From positions 620,001 through 684,000 of the forward strand of contig NZ_JBIFFV010000001.1 in NCBI RefSeq assembly GCF_043557345.1: a DNA stretch of 64,000 bases, given 5' to 3'. The first letter of the stretch is position 1. Every line of letters begins with the position of its first letter. This DNA is from Sulfitobacter sp043557345 (GTDB lineage Bacteria; Pseudomonadota; Alphaproteobacteria; Rhodobacterales; Rhodobacteraceae). The translations under genes and the position numbers were made by a program. The notes below the pieces were generated by a model. It was not told where the DNA came from and made no database searches. It was given only the letters and a program-made list of their open reading frames with translations. This document shows, piece by piece, positions 49,524-58,396 of the stretch.

Positions 49524-50698
49524 CCCGCGCCTTGGTCATTGGGGGTGGCCCGGCGGGGCTGATGGCGGCAGAGGTCATGGCGCAGGCGGGGCTGTCGGTC
49601 ACGCTCTGCGAGGCGAAACCCTCGGTCGGGCGCAAATTCTTGATGGCGGGCAAATCCGGGCTGAACCTGACCAGGTCCGAGCCCTTCGCCCCCTTCCTCG
49701 CCGCCTATGAAGAAGCGCAGCCTGCCTTGCGTCCGATGCTGGAAGCCTTTGATGCCCAAGCGGTGCAGGACTGGGCCGAAGGGCTGGGGCAAGAGGTCTT
49801 TACCGGCTCCACCGGGCGGGTTTTTCCCCGGGCGATGAAAGCCTCTCCGCTGTTGCGGGCATGGCTTGCGCGGCTGGCGGACTGCGGGGTGACGATCAAC
49901 ACCCGCTGGCAGTGGCGGGGATGGGAGGGGGAGGCATTCACCTTCGATACCCCCGGCGGGCAAGAAGTGGTCGAGGCCGATGTCACGGTGCTGGCCCTTG
50001 GCGGGGCGAGTTGGCGGCGGCTTGGCGCGACGGGCGAATGGGCGTCCCTGCTGGCGACGCGCGGCGTGGCCCTTCGGGATTTCGCCCCGGCCAATGTCGG
50101 GCTGTTGGTCGATTGGTCCCCGCATATGACGCGCCATTTCGGCGCAGCGCTCAAAGGGGTGGCATGGCAGGCTGGCCCCCACCGCTCGCGCGGGGAGGCG
50201 GTGATCTCGGCCCGTGGGCTGGAGGGGGGCGGCATCTACAGTGTCTCGCGCGGGCTGCGCGACGGGCAGGCGCTGACGCTCGATCTCTTGCCGGACTTGC
50301 AGACCCAGGAGGTGGCAGCGCGTTTGGCAAAGCCGCGCGGCAAGGACAGTCAGGCCAACCATCTGCGCAAACGGCTGAAGCTGAGCCCCGCCCAGATCGC
50401 GCTGCTGCAAGAGATGGCCCGCCCGCTGCCGCAGGAGGCCGAGGCGCTGGCCGCCTTGTTGAAGAGCTTGCCCATCGCCCACGCCGGGCTGCGCCCGATG
50501 GATGAGGCGATTTCGACGGCGGGGGGGATAGAGCTCGACGCGCTGGACGCAGGGCTGATGCTGCGCGCGGTGCCGGGCGTCTTTGCCGCCGGGGAAATGC
50601 TGGATTGGGAAGCGCCCACGGGCGGCTATCTGATCAACGGCTGTCTGGCGACCGGCCAGTGGGCGGGCCGCCATGCTGCGGACTGGGCGCGGCGTTAA
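49520..50698 (+). CDS. TIGR03862-family NAD(P)/FAD-dependent flavoprotein
   Basis: A 392-residue HI0933/TIGR03862-type flavoprotein. It starts with GTG (VTRALVIGGGPAGLMAAEVMAQAG), the FAD dinucleotide fold. Other blocks are GRKFLMAGKSGLNLT and the C-terminal PGVFAAGEMLDWEAPTGGYLINGCLATG, the standard second FAD site. The reaction is unknown. No upstream in-frame ATG fits the family start, hence the GTG. Converges with the GST gene. Confidence 0.92.
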   Translation: MTRALVIGGGPAGLMAAEVMAQAGLSVTLCEAKPSVGRKFLMAGKSGLNLTRSEPFAPFLAAYEEAQPALRPMLEAFDAQAVQDWAEGLGQEVFTGSTGRVFPRAMKASPLLRAWLARLADCGVTINTRWQWRGWEGEAFTFDTPGGQEVVEADVTVLALGGASWRRLGATGEWASLLATRGVALRDFAPANVGLLVDWSPHMTRHFGAALKGVAWQAGPHRSRGEAVISARGLEGGGIYSVSRGLRDGQALTLDLLPDLQTQEVAARLAKPRGKDSQANHLRKRLKLSPAQIALLQEMARPLPQEAEALAALLKSLPIAHAGLRPMDEAISTAGGIELDALDAGLMLRAVPGVFAAGEMLDWEAPTGGYLINGCLATGQWAGRHAADWARR

Positions 50699-51288
50699 CC
50701 GTCTTCCTTGGTCATCGCGGCCATGAAAGCGGGGCGTTCGCGTAGGGATTTCGCCCAGAGGTTCAGCTTGTCATCCACCCGCGGAAACTTCGCGCCGATC
50801 GACCAGTTGATGCAGTGCACCGCCAGAAGGTCGGGCAGGGTGATCTCATCCCCCATCAGGAACGGCCCCTCAAGCCGGTCGGACAGGGTGCTGGCGGCGC
50901 GCTCGAACTCGGCCTTCAGGCTGTCCTTAATGGCGGGCACGCGGGCCTCTTCGGGAAAGACGAAACTGTGTTTCGCCGCGGCCCAAAGCACCGCGTCGAA
51001 TTCGTCGATCAGCCAAAAGGTCATCGCGTCCTGCCGCGCACGGGCGGGCGTACCGGCGGGGGCGGTGAGCGCCCCGTGTTTGTCAGCGAGATAGGTCATG
51101 ATGGCGATGGAATCGGTCAGCACCTCATCGCCATCCACAAGCGCGGGGACCTTTCCCGAAGGGTTGTATTTGCGCGCCTCGTCCGAGCGGGGTGCTGCGG
51201 GGTTCAAAGCATAGGGCTGGCCCAATTCTTCGAGCATCCACATGACGCGAAAAGCGCGGGACTTGGTGCCGCCGATGACTGTGTACAT
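50695..51288 (-). CDS. Glutathione S-transferase family protein
   Basis: A 197-residue GST. The N-terminal thioredoxin-like domain runs to about residue 78 with NPSGKVPALVDGDEVLTDSIAIMTYLADKHG, carrying the cis-proline and glutathione-binding stretch; the C-terminal helical domain includes FLMGDEITLPDLLAVHCINWS. Start at MYTVIGGTKSRAFR. Catalytic Ser/Tyr near residue 9-11 fits the bacterial classes. Substrate unknown; it precedes holA on the same strand but 20 bases away. Confidence 0.93.
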   Translation of the reverse strand: MYTVIGGTKSRAFRVMWMLEELGQPYALNPAAPRSDEARKYNPSGKVPALVDGDEVLTDSIAIMTYLADKHGALTAPAGTPARARQDAMTFWLIDEFDAVLWAAAKHSFVFPEEARVPAIKDSLKAEFERAASTLSDRLEGPFLMGDEITLPDLLAVHCINWSIGAKFPRVDDKLNLWAKSLRERPAFMAAMTKEDG

Positions 51289-51307
51289 TGAATTTCCTCT
51301 CCCAAAA

Positions 51308-52306
51308 TCAACGTTGTGCGCCCAGCATCGCCAGACGGATAAAGGCCCGCTCGACCAGCGCCAATGCCGGGGCATGCTGGCCCGCAGAGCGCAGCTTGAG
51401 GTCCGTCTCGGTCAGCACCGCCAGCGCGGTTTCCAACTTCACCGCGCCCCAGTTGCGGGCTTGGCGCATCGCACGGTCGCGGTCGCGCACGCCGTAGATC
51501 GGCGCGCCAGGGTTGGCGGCGATGCGGTAGAGGGTGCGGAAATGCCGGGTGGCCATGATGGTCAGGGTCACCGGGTTCACACCTTGGCCTTGCAGCTTGC
51601 TCATCACCGGGCCGATCTCGGCGGCGCGGGTCTCGGCCACGACATGCAGGATGTCGTCGACCTCGGCCTCGGTCGAGGTGGGGGCGCAGGCGGCGATGTC
51701 GTCCAGCCCGATGTTGCTGCTGTCGCCCAGTTTATAGAGCGTGATCTTCTCCAGCGTCTGCCGGAAATCGCCGGGGTCGAGGGTGCGGGCCAGATCGGTC
51801 AGGGCGGCCATGGCGTCGGCCTCGGGCGTGAGCTTTGCGTCCTTCAGCATCTGCTCGATCTCGGCGCGGTCGGGCGGGTTGTCATAGATCGCGGTGGCAA
51901 AGGCGTTGGGGTGGGTCTCAAACGCCTTCAGCACTTTGGAGGTCTTCTTGAGATCGCCCCCGGTGACGACGATCTGCGCATCGCCCGGCTGCCATTCCTT
52001 CAGCGCGTCGAGCAGGATTTTCGCGATATTGTCATTCGCCTCTTCCACCAGCGCGGCACGCGGGCCGGGGAAGAAACCGACCGCCTTGATCGCATCGAGC
52101 AGCATCGCCGGATCGCGGCGCAATTCGCCTGCGGGCATCCGGCTGAGGCGCATCTCTTCTTCGGCATTGGGGCCGAGCAGGTTTTTCAGGAATTCCTGCC
52201 GTTTCAGCGCCACGCGCATCGCGTCGCTGCCATAGATCAACAGCCCCGTGCGCGCGGGATCGGGCCGGGCGAAATAGGGTTTCGCCTCGCGCGGGGTCAG
52301 TTTCAT
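51308..52306 (-). CDS. holA: DNA polymerase III subunit delta
   Basis: A 332-residue clamp-loader delta subunit that opens the sliding clamp. Recognisable are LTPREAKPYFARPD, LLIYGSDAMRVALKRQEFLKNL and GDLKKTSKVLKAFETHPNAFATAIYD, in the AAA+ order without intact Walker motifs, as expected. The start overlaps the lptE stop by four bases, and leuS is upstream of that: the leuS-lptE-holA order is widespread in proteobacteria. Confidence 0.94.
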   Translation of the reverse strand: MKLTPREAKPYFARPDPARTGLLIYGSDAMRVALKRQEFLKNLLGPNAEEEMRLSRMPAGELRRDPAMLLDAIKAVGFFPGPRAALVEEANDNIAKILLDALKEWQPGDAQIVVTGGDLKKTSKVLKAFETHPNAFATAIYDNPPDRAEIEQMLKDAKLTPEADAMAALTDLARTLDPGDFRQTLEKITLYKLGDSSNIGLDDIAACAPTSTEAEVDDILHVVAETRAAEIGPVMSKLQGQGVNPVTLTIMATRHFRTLYRIAANPGAPIYGVRDRDRAMRQARNWGAVKLETALAVLTETDLKLRSAGQHAPALALVERAFIRLAMLGAQR

Positions 52307-52779
52307 TGGGGCAGGTCAGCCGCGTAAAGGCGGCTGATCACGAGGTCCGCGAGACTGGTCATCAACCGCTCCTGCGCGTCCAGTTCCGCCGCGCGTGTGG
52401 CCACGGTGGTGCCGGTGGCGGAATAGCCGGTGAAGCTTTCGACCTTGCCCGAGGTCACGATCTGCCCGCTGTCGAGGTCACGCAGCGCATAGGCGGTGGT
52501 GCCCACGAGGTGGTAGCGCCGGGTATTGCCTTCGCTGTCGATCGCCAGCCCGTCTTCGACCGTGGTGGTGGTCAGCGCGAGCCCCCAACGGGGGGTGGCG
52601 GCGCGGCCAAGGCGGGTTTCCACCTCGCGCACCAGAAAATAGCCAAAGCGGTCTTCGGGGGCATCCACCAACACACGGTTTTGCAACGCCGTGCCTGCGC
52701 CGCCGGGGCCATAGACCGGCTCGAACCCGCAGGCGGCAAGCGCCAGCAGGGGCAGGGCCAGCAGGAAGCGGCGGCGCAT
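52303..52779 (-). CDS. lptE: LPS-assembly lipoprotein LptE
   Basis: A 158-residue outer-membrane lipoprotein that plugs the LptD barrel for LPS insertion. The lipobox is LLALAAC with C17, followed by GFEPVYGPGG. The middle shows YALRDLDSGQIVTSGKVESF, typical of this family's beta-sandwich. I use the ATG at 52779, with agga at proper spacing; an ATG at 52803 inside leuS is possible. Overlaps leuS in the other case. Part of the leuS-lptE-holA block. Confidence 0.9.
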   Translation of the reverse strand: MRRRFLLALPLLALAACGFEPVYGPGGAGTALQNRVLVDAPEDRFGYFLVREVETRLGRAATPRWGLALTTTTVEDGLAIDSEGNTRRYHLVGTTAYALRDLDSGQIVTSGKVESFTGYSATGTTVATRAAELDAQERLMTSLADLVISRLYAADLPQ

Positions 52780-52789
52780 ATGGGTGGTC

Positions 52790-55336
52790 CTAGGCAACGA
52801 CATTCACAATCCGTCCGGGCACGACGATGACCTTTTTCGGCGTGGCCCCGTCCAGCGTTCGAATGACAGCTTCATGCGCCAGCGCGGTTTTTTCAACCTC
52901 TTCCTTCGGCATATCGGCGGGGACTTGGATTTCCGCTCGGCGTTTGCCGTTGATCTGGATCGGCAGGGTGACAGTATCGTCGACCAGCATCTTCTCGTCC
53001 GCTTTGGGCCATGGAGCCTTGGCGATCAGCCCTTCGCCGCCCTGATGTGCCCAGATGTCTTCCGACAGGTGCGGGGTCATCGGCGACATGAGCTGCGCCA
53101 GCGTCATGATCGCTTCGCGCTGCGCGGCGTAGCCAGCCTTGGATTTCTGCAAGGTGGCGGTAAAGGCATAGAGCTTGGCGATCGCGGCGTTGAAGCCGAA
53201 AGATTCGATGCCCATGGTCACGTCATGGATCGTCTTATGCATGGCGCGCAGCAACTCGTCGTCGCCCGTGCCCGCTGCCTCGCGGTCCATTTCGCCCACG
53301 CGGTCGCAGATGTTCCACACGCGCGAGAGGTGTTTATAGGCTGCTTCCGCCCCGGAGGCGGTCCATTCCACGTCCCGCTCGGGGGGCGAATCGCTCAGCA
53401 CGAACCAACGCGCAGTATCGGCGCCGTAGTTCGAGATGATGTGCAGCGGGTCGACGACGTTTTTCTTGGACTTCGACATCTTGGCGGAGGGGATGATCTC
53501 AACCTCGGTGCCGTCGGCGAGTTTGCCGTCGGTCACCTCTTCGGGCAGGTGATAGACCGGGCGGCCATTATCGTCGCGGGTCTGGTAGATCTCATGGGTC
53601 ACCATGCCTTGGGTGAAGAGCGCGTCAAACGGCTCCACCGCGCTTTCGGGCAGGTGGCCGGTGATCTGCATCGCACGAGCAAAGAAGCGCGAGTAGAGCA
53701 GGTGCAAAATCGCATGTTCGATGCCGCCGATATATTGATCGACGTTCATCCAATATTGCGCGTCTTCCATGACGGTCGGCGTCTCGGCCCGCGGCGCGGT
53801 GAAACGGGCGAAATACCACGAGCTGTCGACGAAAGTGTCCATCGTGTCGGTCTCGCGCCGCGCGTCCTTGCCGCAGGCGGGGCAGGCGCAGTTGCGCCAT
53901 GTCGGGTGCCGGTCAAGCGGGTTGCCCGGCGTGTCGAAGCTGACGTCGTAAGGAAGCTCGATTGGCAGGTTTTCTTTCTTTTCCGGCACGACACCACAGG
54001 CGTCGCAATGCACGACCGGGATCGGGCAGCCCCAATAGCGCTGGCGCGAAAGCCCCCAGTCGCGCAGGCGGAACTTAGTGACACCGTGACCGATGCCGTT
54101 CTCCTCGCAAAAGGCGATGGCGGCGTCGACGCCCTCTTCGCCGGTCTGCCATTGATCGCCCGCGAAGCCGCGATTGTAGAATACTTTTTCGGTCTTCGGC
54201 GGGACAAAGGCCGCGTCGAGCTCGGGCGCGGCGTCTTCGGACGGCAGGAAGGTCGAGATGATCGGCAGGTCGTATTTCGTGGCGAACTCGAAATCGCGCG
54301 GATCGTGGCCCGGGCAGCCGAAGATCGCACCGGTGCCGTAGTCCATGAGGATGAAGTTCGCGATATAGACGGGCAGTTCATGCGCGGTGTCGAAGGGGTG
54401 CCGCACGCGGATGCCGGTGTCCATCCCGAGCTTCTCGGCGGTTTCGATGGCCTCTTCGGTAGTGCCGCCTTTACGGCATTCGGCACAGAAGGCCGCGACG
54501 GCTTCGTCGTCACGCTCCAGCGTCTTGGCCAGTGGATGGTCGGGCGAGATGCCGACGAAGGAGGCGCCCAGCAGCGTGTCGGGGCGAGTGGTATAGACCT
54601 CGATCCGGTCGAACCCCTCGGGGGCGTCCACGGTGGAGAAGGCGAACTGCAGCCCGCGCGACTTGCCGATCCAGTTGGCCTGCATCAGTTTCACCTTGGC
54701 GGGCCAGTTGTCGAGGCTGTCGAGCGCCGAGAGCAACTCCTCGGAGTGGTCGGAGATCTTGAAGAACCACTGCGTGAGCTCGCGCCGCTCCACCGGTGCA
54801 CCGGAACGCCAGCCGCAACCGTTCTCGACCTGCTCGTTGGCGAGCACGGTCATGTCGACCGGGTCCCAGTTCACCACCGCGTTCTTGCGGTAGACGAGGC
54901 CCTTTTCAAGGAAATCGAGGAACAGCGCCTGCTGCTGGCCGTAGTAGCCGGGATGGCAGGTGGCGATCTCGCGGCTCCAGTCGATGCTGAGGCCCAAAGG
55001 CTTCATCTGCTTTTTCATCTCGGCGATGTTGTCATAGGTCCAGTCCGCCGGATGGCCGCCGATCGCCATGGCGGCATTCTCGGCGGGCATGCCGAAGGCG
55101 TCCCAGCCCATCGGGTGCAGCACGTTATGGCCTGTCGCGATCTTGTAGCGCGCGATCACGTCGCCCATCGTGTAGTTGCGCACATGGCCCATGTGGATGC
55201 GCCCGGAAGGGTAGGGGAACATCTCGAGCACATAGTATTTCGGCTTATCAGCGTTGCGAACGGCCTGAAAAATGCCGTCCTTTTCCCAGGCTTGCTGCCA
55301 GCGGGCTTCGATCTCGGCGGGGGTATAGCGGGGCAT
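52790..55336 (-). CDS. leuS: Leucyl-tRNA synthetase
   Basis: An 848-residue class I aminoacyl-tRNA synthetase charging tRNA-Leu. The HIGH motif appears as PYPSGRIHMGH (41-51), the KMSKS loop as KMSKSKKN near residue 617, and the CP1 editing domain is present (DYGTGAIFGCPGHDPRDFEF). Length and order match the bacterial enzyme. I start at MPRYTPAEIE; an extension upstream has no similarity. Confidence 0.98.
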   Translation of the reverse strand: MPRYTPAEIEARWQQAWEKDGIFQAVRNADKPKYYVLEMFPYPSGRIHMGHVRNYTMGDVIARYKIATGHNVLHPMGWDAFGMPAENAAMAIGGHPADWTYDNIAEMKKQMKPLGLSIDWSREIATCHPGYYGQQQALFLDFLEKGLVYRKNAVVNWDPVDMTVLANEQVENGCGWRSGAPVERRELTQWFFKISDHSEELLSALDSLDNWPAKVKLMQANWIGKSRGLQFAFSTVDAPEGFDRIEVYTTRPDTLLGASFVGISPDHPLAKTLERDDEAVAAFCAECRKGGTTEEAIETAEKLGMDTGIRVRHPFDTAHELPVYIANFILMDYGTGAIFGCPGHDPRDFEFATKYDLPIISTFLPSEDAAPELDAAFVPPKTEKVFYNRGFAGDQWQTGEEGVDAAIAFCEENGIGHGVTKFRLRDWGLSRQRYWGCPIPVVHCDACGVVPEKKENLPIELPYDVSFDTPGNPLDRHPTWRNCACPACGKDARRETDTMDTFVDSSWYFARFTAPRAETPTVMEDAQYWMNVDQYIGGIEHAILHLLYSRFFARAMQITGHLPESAVEPFDALFTQGMVTHEIYQTRDDNGRPVYHLPEEVTDGKLADGTEVEIIPSAKMSKSKKNVVDPLHIISNYGADTARWFVLSDSPPERDVEWTASGAEAAYKHLSRVWNICDRVGEMDREAAGTGDDELLRAMHKTIHDVTMGIESFGFNAAIAKLYAFTATLQKSKAGYAAQREAIMTLAQLMSPMTPHLSEDIWAHQGGEGLIAKAPWPKADEKMLVDDTVTLPIQINGKRRAEIQVPADMPKEEVEKTALAHEAVIRTLDGATPKKVIVVPGRIVNVVA

Positions 55337-55418
55337 GAGGGGACCTTCGTGACATGAAAAACGCCGGGCTGCTGTTTTCACAAGGCCCGGCGTTGGAACG
55401 GTGTTGAGTTAAGCGGGC

Positions 55419-55913
55419 TCAGAATTTGCTGTCGGACACGCGCATCTCCCGCGCTCGGCTGAGGATCGCATCCTCGACCGCGCGGGTGGTGGCCCGTGCC
55501 ACGGGCTGGCCGCCCGAGGATTGCAGCGCCACATTGAGCGAACGCGCGTCCAGCGCCGGATCGTCGATGAGCACGGTCGCGCGATAGGCGCGGCCCCCGC
55601 CCGGCGGGGTGCCATAGCCCGTGACGATCACCCCGGTGAAAGGGTCGACCGATTGCACGGGCAGGAAGTTCAGCACTTCGAGCGAGGCCGACCAAAGGTA
55701 TTTGTTCACCGAAACGCTGGTGTCGGTGTTCTTGCGGTTGAAGATCGACCAGATCGTATTGTCGGGATTGGTCTCGATGTTATTGGGGTTGTTCGGATTG
55801 GTGTATTGATCCGGAAGCTCTCTGGCCGGGCTGCCAAAGCGCCCGCCACAGGCGGTGAGCGCGCTGAGCGCCAGAACGGTGATTGCCAATTTGCAAGCGG
55901 TACGAAGGGCCAT
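55419..55913 (-). CDS. DUF3576 probable lipoprotein
   Basis: A 164-residue protein with lipobox LSALTAC (C22). The mature part begins with an Asn-rich segment (YTNPNNPNNIETNPDNTIW), then a conserved domain NKYLWSASLEVLNFLPVQSVDPFTGVIVTGYG, characteristic of DUF3576. Common in alphaproteobacteria, function unknown, probably an outer-membrane lipoprotein. It lies upstream of leuS on the same strand, 82 bases away. Confidence 0.88.
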   Translation of the reverse strand: MALRTACKLAITVLALSALTACGGRFGSPARELPDQYTNPNNPNNIETNPDNTIWSIFNRKNTDTSVSVNKYLWSASLEVLNFLPVQSVDPFTGVIVTGYGTPPGGGRAYRATVLIDDPALDARSLNVALQSSGGQPVARATTRAVEDAILSRAREMRVSDSKF

Positions 55914-56193
55914 TGCAGCTTTCCTTTGCCTGTTTGCGCTCCGGTCTATCCAAGCAGGCCCTTATCGGCAAGGTCTATGTCATAGGAGCGCACTGCGCGG
56001 CATCGGGCGCCGCCATGGGCAGACGGGTAGCCCTGGGGTGGAGGAACTGTGGCATAGCTGCACCAACCCCGGCGACATTGCGGGTGGGGGGCGCGTGAAC
56101 CTTGCCAAGTGCAGGGGATTGGGGGCAAACAGCCTGCATACCCTTACCGGATTCCCCGGTCTGGGCATATGAATTCAAACCGAGGGAAAACTC
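55914..56193. other. Intergenic region upstream of the porin
   Basis: 280 bases between divergent DUF3576 and porin genes. No ORF I can support, no clear sigma-70 promoter and no strong hairpin. A gaggga site sits just before the porin ATG. Some G-rich runs (ggggattgggggc) are present. The porin promoter must lie here, but I cannot place it. Confidence 0.5.
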
Positions 56194-57156
56194 ATGAAAA
56201 AAGTTCTCTTCGCTACAACAGCCCTGGTTGCGACCGCCGGTGTAGCAGCAGCAGACGTGACATTCGGCGGCTACGGCCGTTTCGGTATCATGTACAACGA
56301 CAACGACTCCACTGGTGGCGACAGCGACACAGACGTTACTTCGCGTCTGCGCCTGCAGATCGACGCGACAGCTGAGTCCGACGCTGGCGTTGTCTTCGGT
56401 GCGCGTATGCGCATCCAGCAGAACAACTCTGACGACAACGTGAACGTCGCCAAAGGCCCTGATGGTGTTTACGGTACAGCTGACGACGTGACCACAAGCG
56501 GTGGTCCTGCCGGTACAGGCATCAACGGTGTGCGTTTCTTCGCTCGCACCGGTGGCTTCGAAGTTGGCGTTGGTAACATCTTCGGCGCTCTGGAATCCAT
56601 GCCGGGTCAGTACCCCGTCGACATGGGTCTGACCGGTCTGGGCTATGACTACACTGCGTTTGATGACCGTGGCGACCAGTATTCCTCTGGCGGTAACGGT
56701 GCAGCTGGCTCCAACGGCGTTGAAGTCCTTTACTCCGCTGGTGATCTGGCAGTGCACGTGTCGGCTTCCGACATCAACGACCGCGTTGCTGGTTACGTTG
56801 CTTACACATGGAGCGGCTGGACCTTCGCAGTTGGTGGCCAAGACTCCGACGCGGCAAGCGACACCGAGTGGACAGCGACAGCTGGCGGTTCCTTCGGCAT
56901 CGCAGACGTAACTCTCGCCTATGCTGATAACGGCACCGGTGGTGACCGCGTTGTTCTGGCTGGCCGCTTCGACGTAGGCGCTGCAACAGACATCGAAGTC
57001 TATGTTGCTGACAACGACGGCGGCACAGAAGACGACACCGGCTACGGCATCGACTTCAACCACGACTTGGGCGGCGGCACCTCGCTGCGCGGCGGTGTGG
57101 TTAAGCAGTTCGACGGCGACACCGTTGCCGACATGGGTGTTCGCTTCAACTTCTAA
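56194..57156 (+). CDS. Outer-membrane porin (Rhodobacter-type)
   Basis: A 320-residue beta-barrel porin for passive uptake of small solutes. The signal peptide is MKKVLFATTALVATAGVAAA (1-20), and mature DVTFGGYGRFGIMYND is typical of the R. capsulatus porin family. The barrel ends in aromatic F (VRFNF), the outer-membrane insertion signal. Codon choice favours gct, ggt and gtt more than the neighbours, as in highly expressed genes. A strong terminator follows. Confidence 0.95.
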   Translation: MKKVLFATTALVATAGVAAADVTFGGYGRFGIMYNDNDSTGGDSDTDVTSRLRLQIDATAESDAGVVFGARMRIQQNNSDDNVNVAKGPDGVYGTADDVTTSGGPAGTGINGVRFFARTGGFEVGVGNIFGALESMPGQYPVDMGLTGLGYDYTAFDDRGDQYSSGGNGAAGSNGVEVLYSAGDLAVHVSASDINDRVAGYVAYTWSGWTFAVGGQDSDAASDTEWTATAGGSFGIADVTLAYADNGTGGDRVVLAGRFDVGAATDIEVYVADNDGGTEDDTGYGIDFNHDLGGGTSLRGGVVKQFDGDTVADMGVRFNF

Positions 57157-57180
57157 GTTGAACGACATACTCTGAATATT

Positions 57181-57212
57181 GGGGCAGGCCTTTCGGTCTG
57201 CCCCTTTTCTTT
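57181..57212 (+). terminator. Rho-independent terminator after porin
   Basis: 10-bp stem, arms 57181-57190 and 57195-57204 with one G-T pair, loop tttc, then ttttcttttt-rich tail. It begins 24 bases after the porin stop. Confidence 0.9.
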
Positions 57213-57258
57213 TACTCAAGGCTGTTGTTTTCTGCGCGCCTGACATGGAGGGCCGAAA

Positions 57259-57912
57259 ATGAGTCTGAGCGACATCCAAAACCGCATCTCGAAAGCCGAG
57301 GCCGAAGCTAGCCGCGCGGCAGGATCGGTCAAGCTGATCGCCGTCAGCAAGGTTCAGCCCGACGCGCGTGTGCGTGCGGTCTTGGAAGAGGGGCACCGCT
57401 CTTTCGGCGAGAACCGCGTGCAAGAGGCGGCGGGCAAATGGCCCGGTTTTCGCGAGGATTTTGACGGCATCGACCTGCACATCATCGGCCCCTTGCAAAG
57501 CAACAAGGTCCGGCAGGCGATGGAACTGGCCGAGGCGATCCACACGGTCGACCGCCCCAAACTGGCCAAAGCCATCGCGCGGCTGGCGCAGGAGATTGGC
57601 CGCTGTCCCGACCTCTTCATCCAAGTAAACACAGGCGAGGAAGAGCAGAAGGCCGGGGTGATGCCCCGCGACGCGGATGCGTTCATTGCCGAGTGTCGCG
57701 CGCTCGACCTGCCGATCAAGGGGCTGATGTGCATCCCGCCGGTGGACGAGGCGCCGTCGCTGCATTTCGCGCTGCTGGCCAAGATCGCTGCGCGCAACGA
57801 TCTGACCGGTCTGTCGATGGGCATGAGCGGCGACTTCGAGCAGGCCATCGCACTGGGCGCCACCCATGTGCGTGTGGGCTCCGCCATCTTTGGCGAGCGG
57901 GTTAGCGGATAA
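57259..57912 (+). CDS. YggS-family PLP-binding protein
   Basis: A 217-residue protein of the PLPBP/YggS family, involved in keeping pyridoxal phosphate and amino acid pools balanced. The PLP lysine is in KLIAVSKVQP, followed by SFGENRVQEAAGKW, LHIIGPLQSNKV and IQVNTGEEEQKAG, ending LSMGMSGDFEQAIALGATHVRVGSAIFG. No enzymatic activity is established for the family. Start at ATG after ggagggcc. Converges with the L,D-transpeptidase gene with an 11-base overlap. Confidence 0.94.
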   Translation: MSLSDIQNRISKAEAEASRAAGSVKLIAVSKVQPDARVRAVLEEGHRSFGENRVQEAAGKWPGFREDFDGIDLHIIGPLQSNKVRQAMELAEAIHTVDRPKLAKAIARLAQEIGRCPDLFIQVNTGEEEQKAGVMPRDADAFIAECRALDLPIKGLMCIPPVDEAPSLHFALLAKIAARNDLTGLSMGMSGDFEQAIALGATHVRVGSAIFGERVSG

Positions 57913-58396
57913 TCAACCGCGTTGCCGGACCCACATGCGCGGCGATCCTGTGAAGGTCGCTCCGCGCAAAGGCGATGCACCCTTCGGTCGGATAGCCGGG
58001 CCGCCGCCATTGGTGAATAAAGATCGCAGAGCCGCGGCCTGCCGTGGCATCAGGCCAGTTCCAGTCGGTCAGGATTACAAGATCGTAAAGTGGATCGGCG
58101 CGGCGCAGGGCCTCATGGCTATGGGGGTAGGGGGCGCGGACGCGGTGGTTGTAATCGGCTTGGCCACTGGCGTCGGACCACAGATCGCCCGGACCGATCA
58201 GCTGGGCCCAAGCGCTTGGCGCCGGGATGCGGTCAGGCCGGTAGAGCATCCCCACCAGACGATGCACCCCGCGCGGCGTGGCGCCATCGCCTTCGCGTTT
58301 GTCATCGGTCAGCCCGCCCTTGCCGATGCTACAGGCATAGCGCCGCCCCTGAAACCGCAGCCCCGTCGGCGTCAACACCATGTCGTTCGGGGTCAT
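57902..58396 (-). CDS. L,D-transpeptidase family protein (YkuD domain)
   Basis: A 164-residue YkuD-fold protein. The catalytic HxxxxxxxxSxGC-type motif appears as H-Q-W-R-R-P-G-Y-P-T-E-G-C-I-A (IFIHQWRRPGYPTEGCIAF) with Thr in the usual Ser position. No signal peptide, so whether it crosslinks peptidoglycan (L,D-3,3 bonds or Braun-like attachments) is open. Its start overlaps the ribA stop by four bases. Confidence 0.9.
   Translation of the reverse strand: MTPNDMVLTPTGLRFQGRRYACSIGKGGLTDDKREGDGATPRGVHRLVGMLYRPDRIPAPSAWAQLIGPGDLWSDASGQADYNHRVRAPYPHSHEALRRADPLYDLVILTDWNWPDATAGRGSAIFIHQWRRPGYPTEGCIAFARSDLHRIAAHVGPATRLIIR

Noticed and set aside
52784..55357. 857-codon open frame on the + strand opposite leuS
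   Set aside because: It exactly mirrors leuS, whose motifs (HIGH, KMSKS, editing domain) are complete on the minus strand. Long antisense frames are expected in GC-rich coding DNA.
55975..57867. 630-codon open frame on the - strand over the porin and YggS genes
   Set aside because: It spans two well-supported + strand genes and a clear terminator between them. Its translation is rich in Val/Ala/Thr/Ser/Cys low-complexity shadow sequence.
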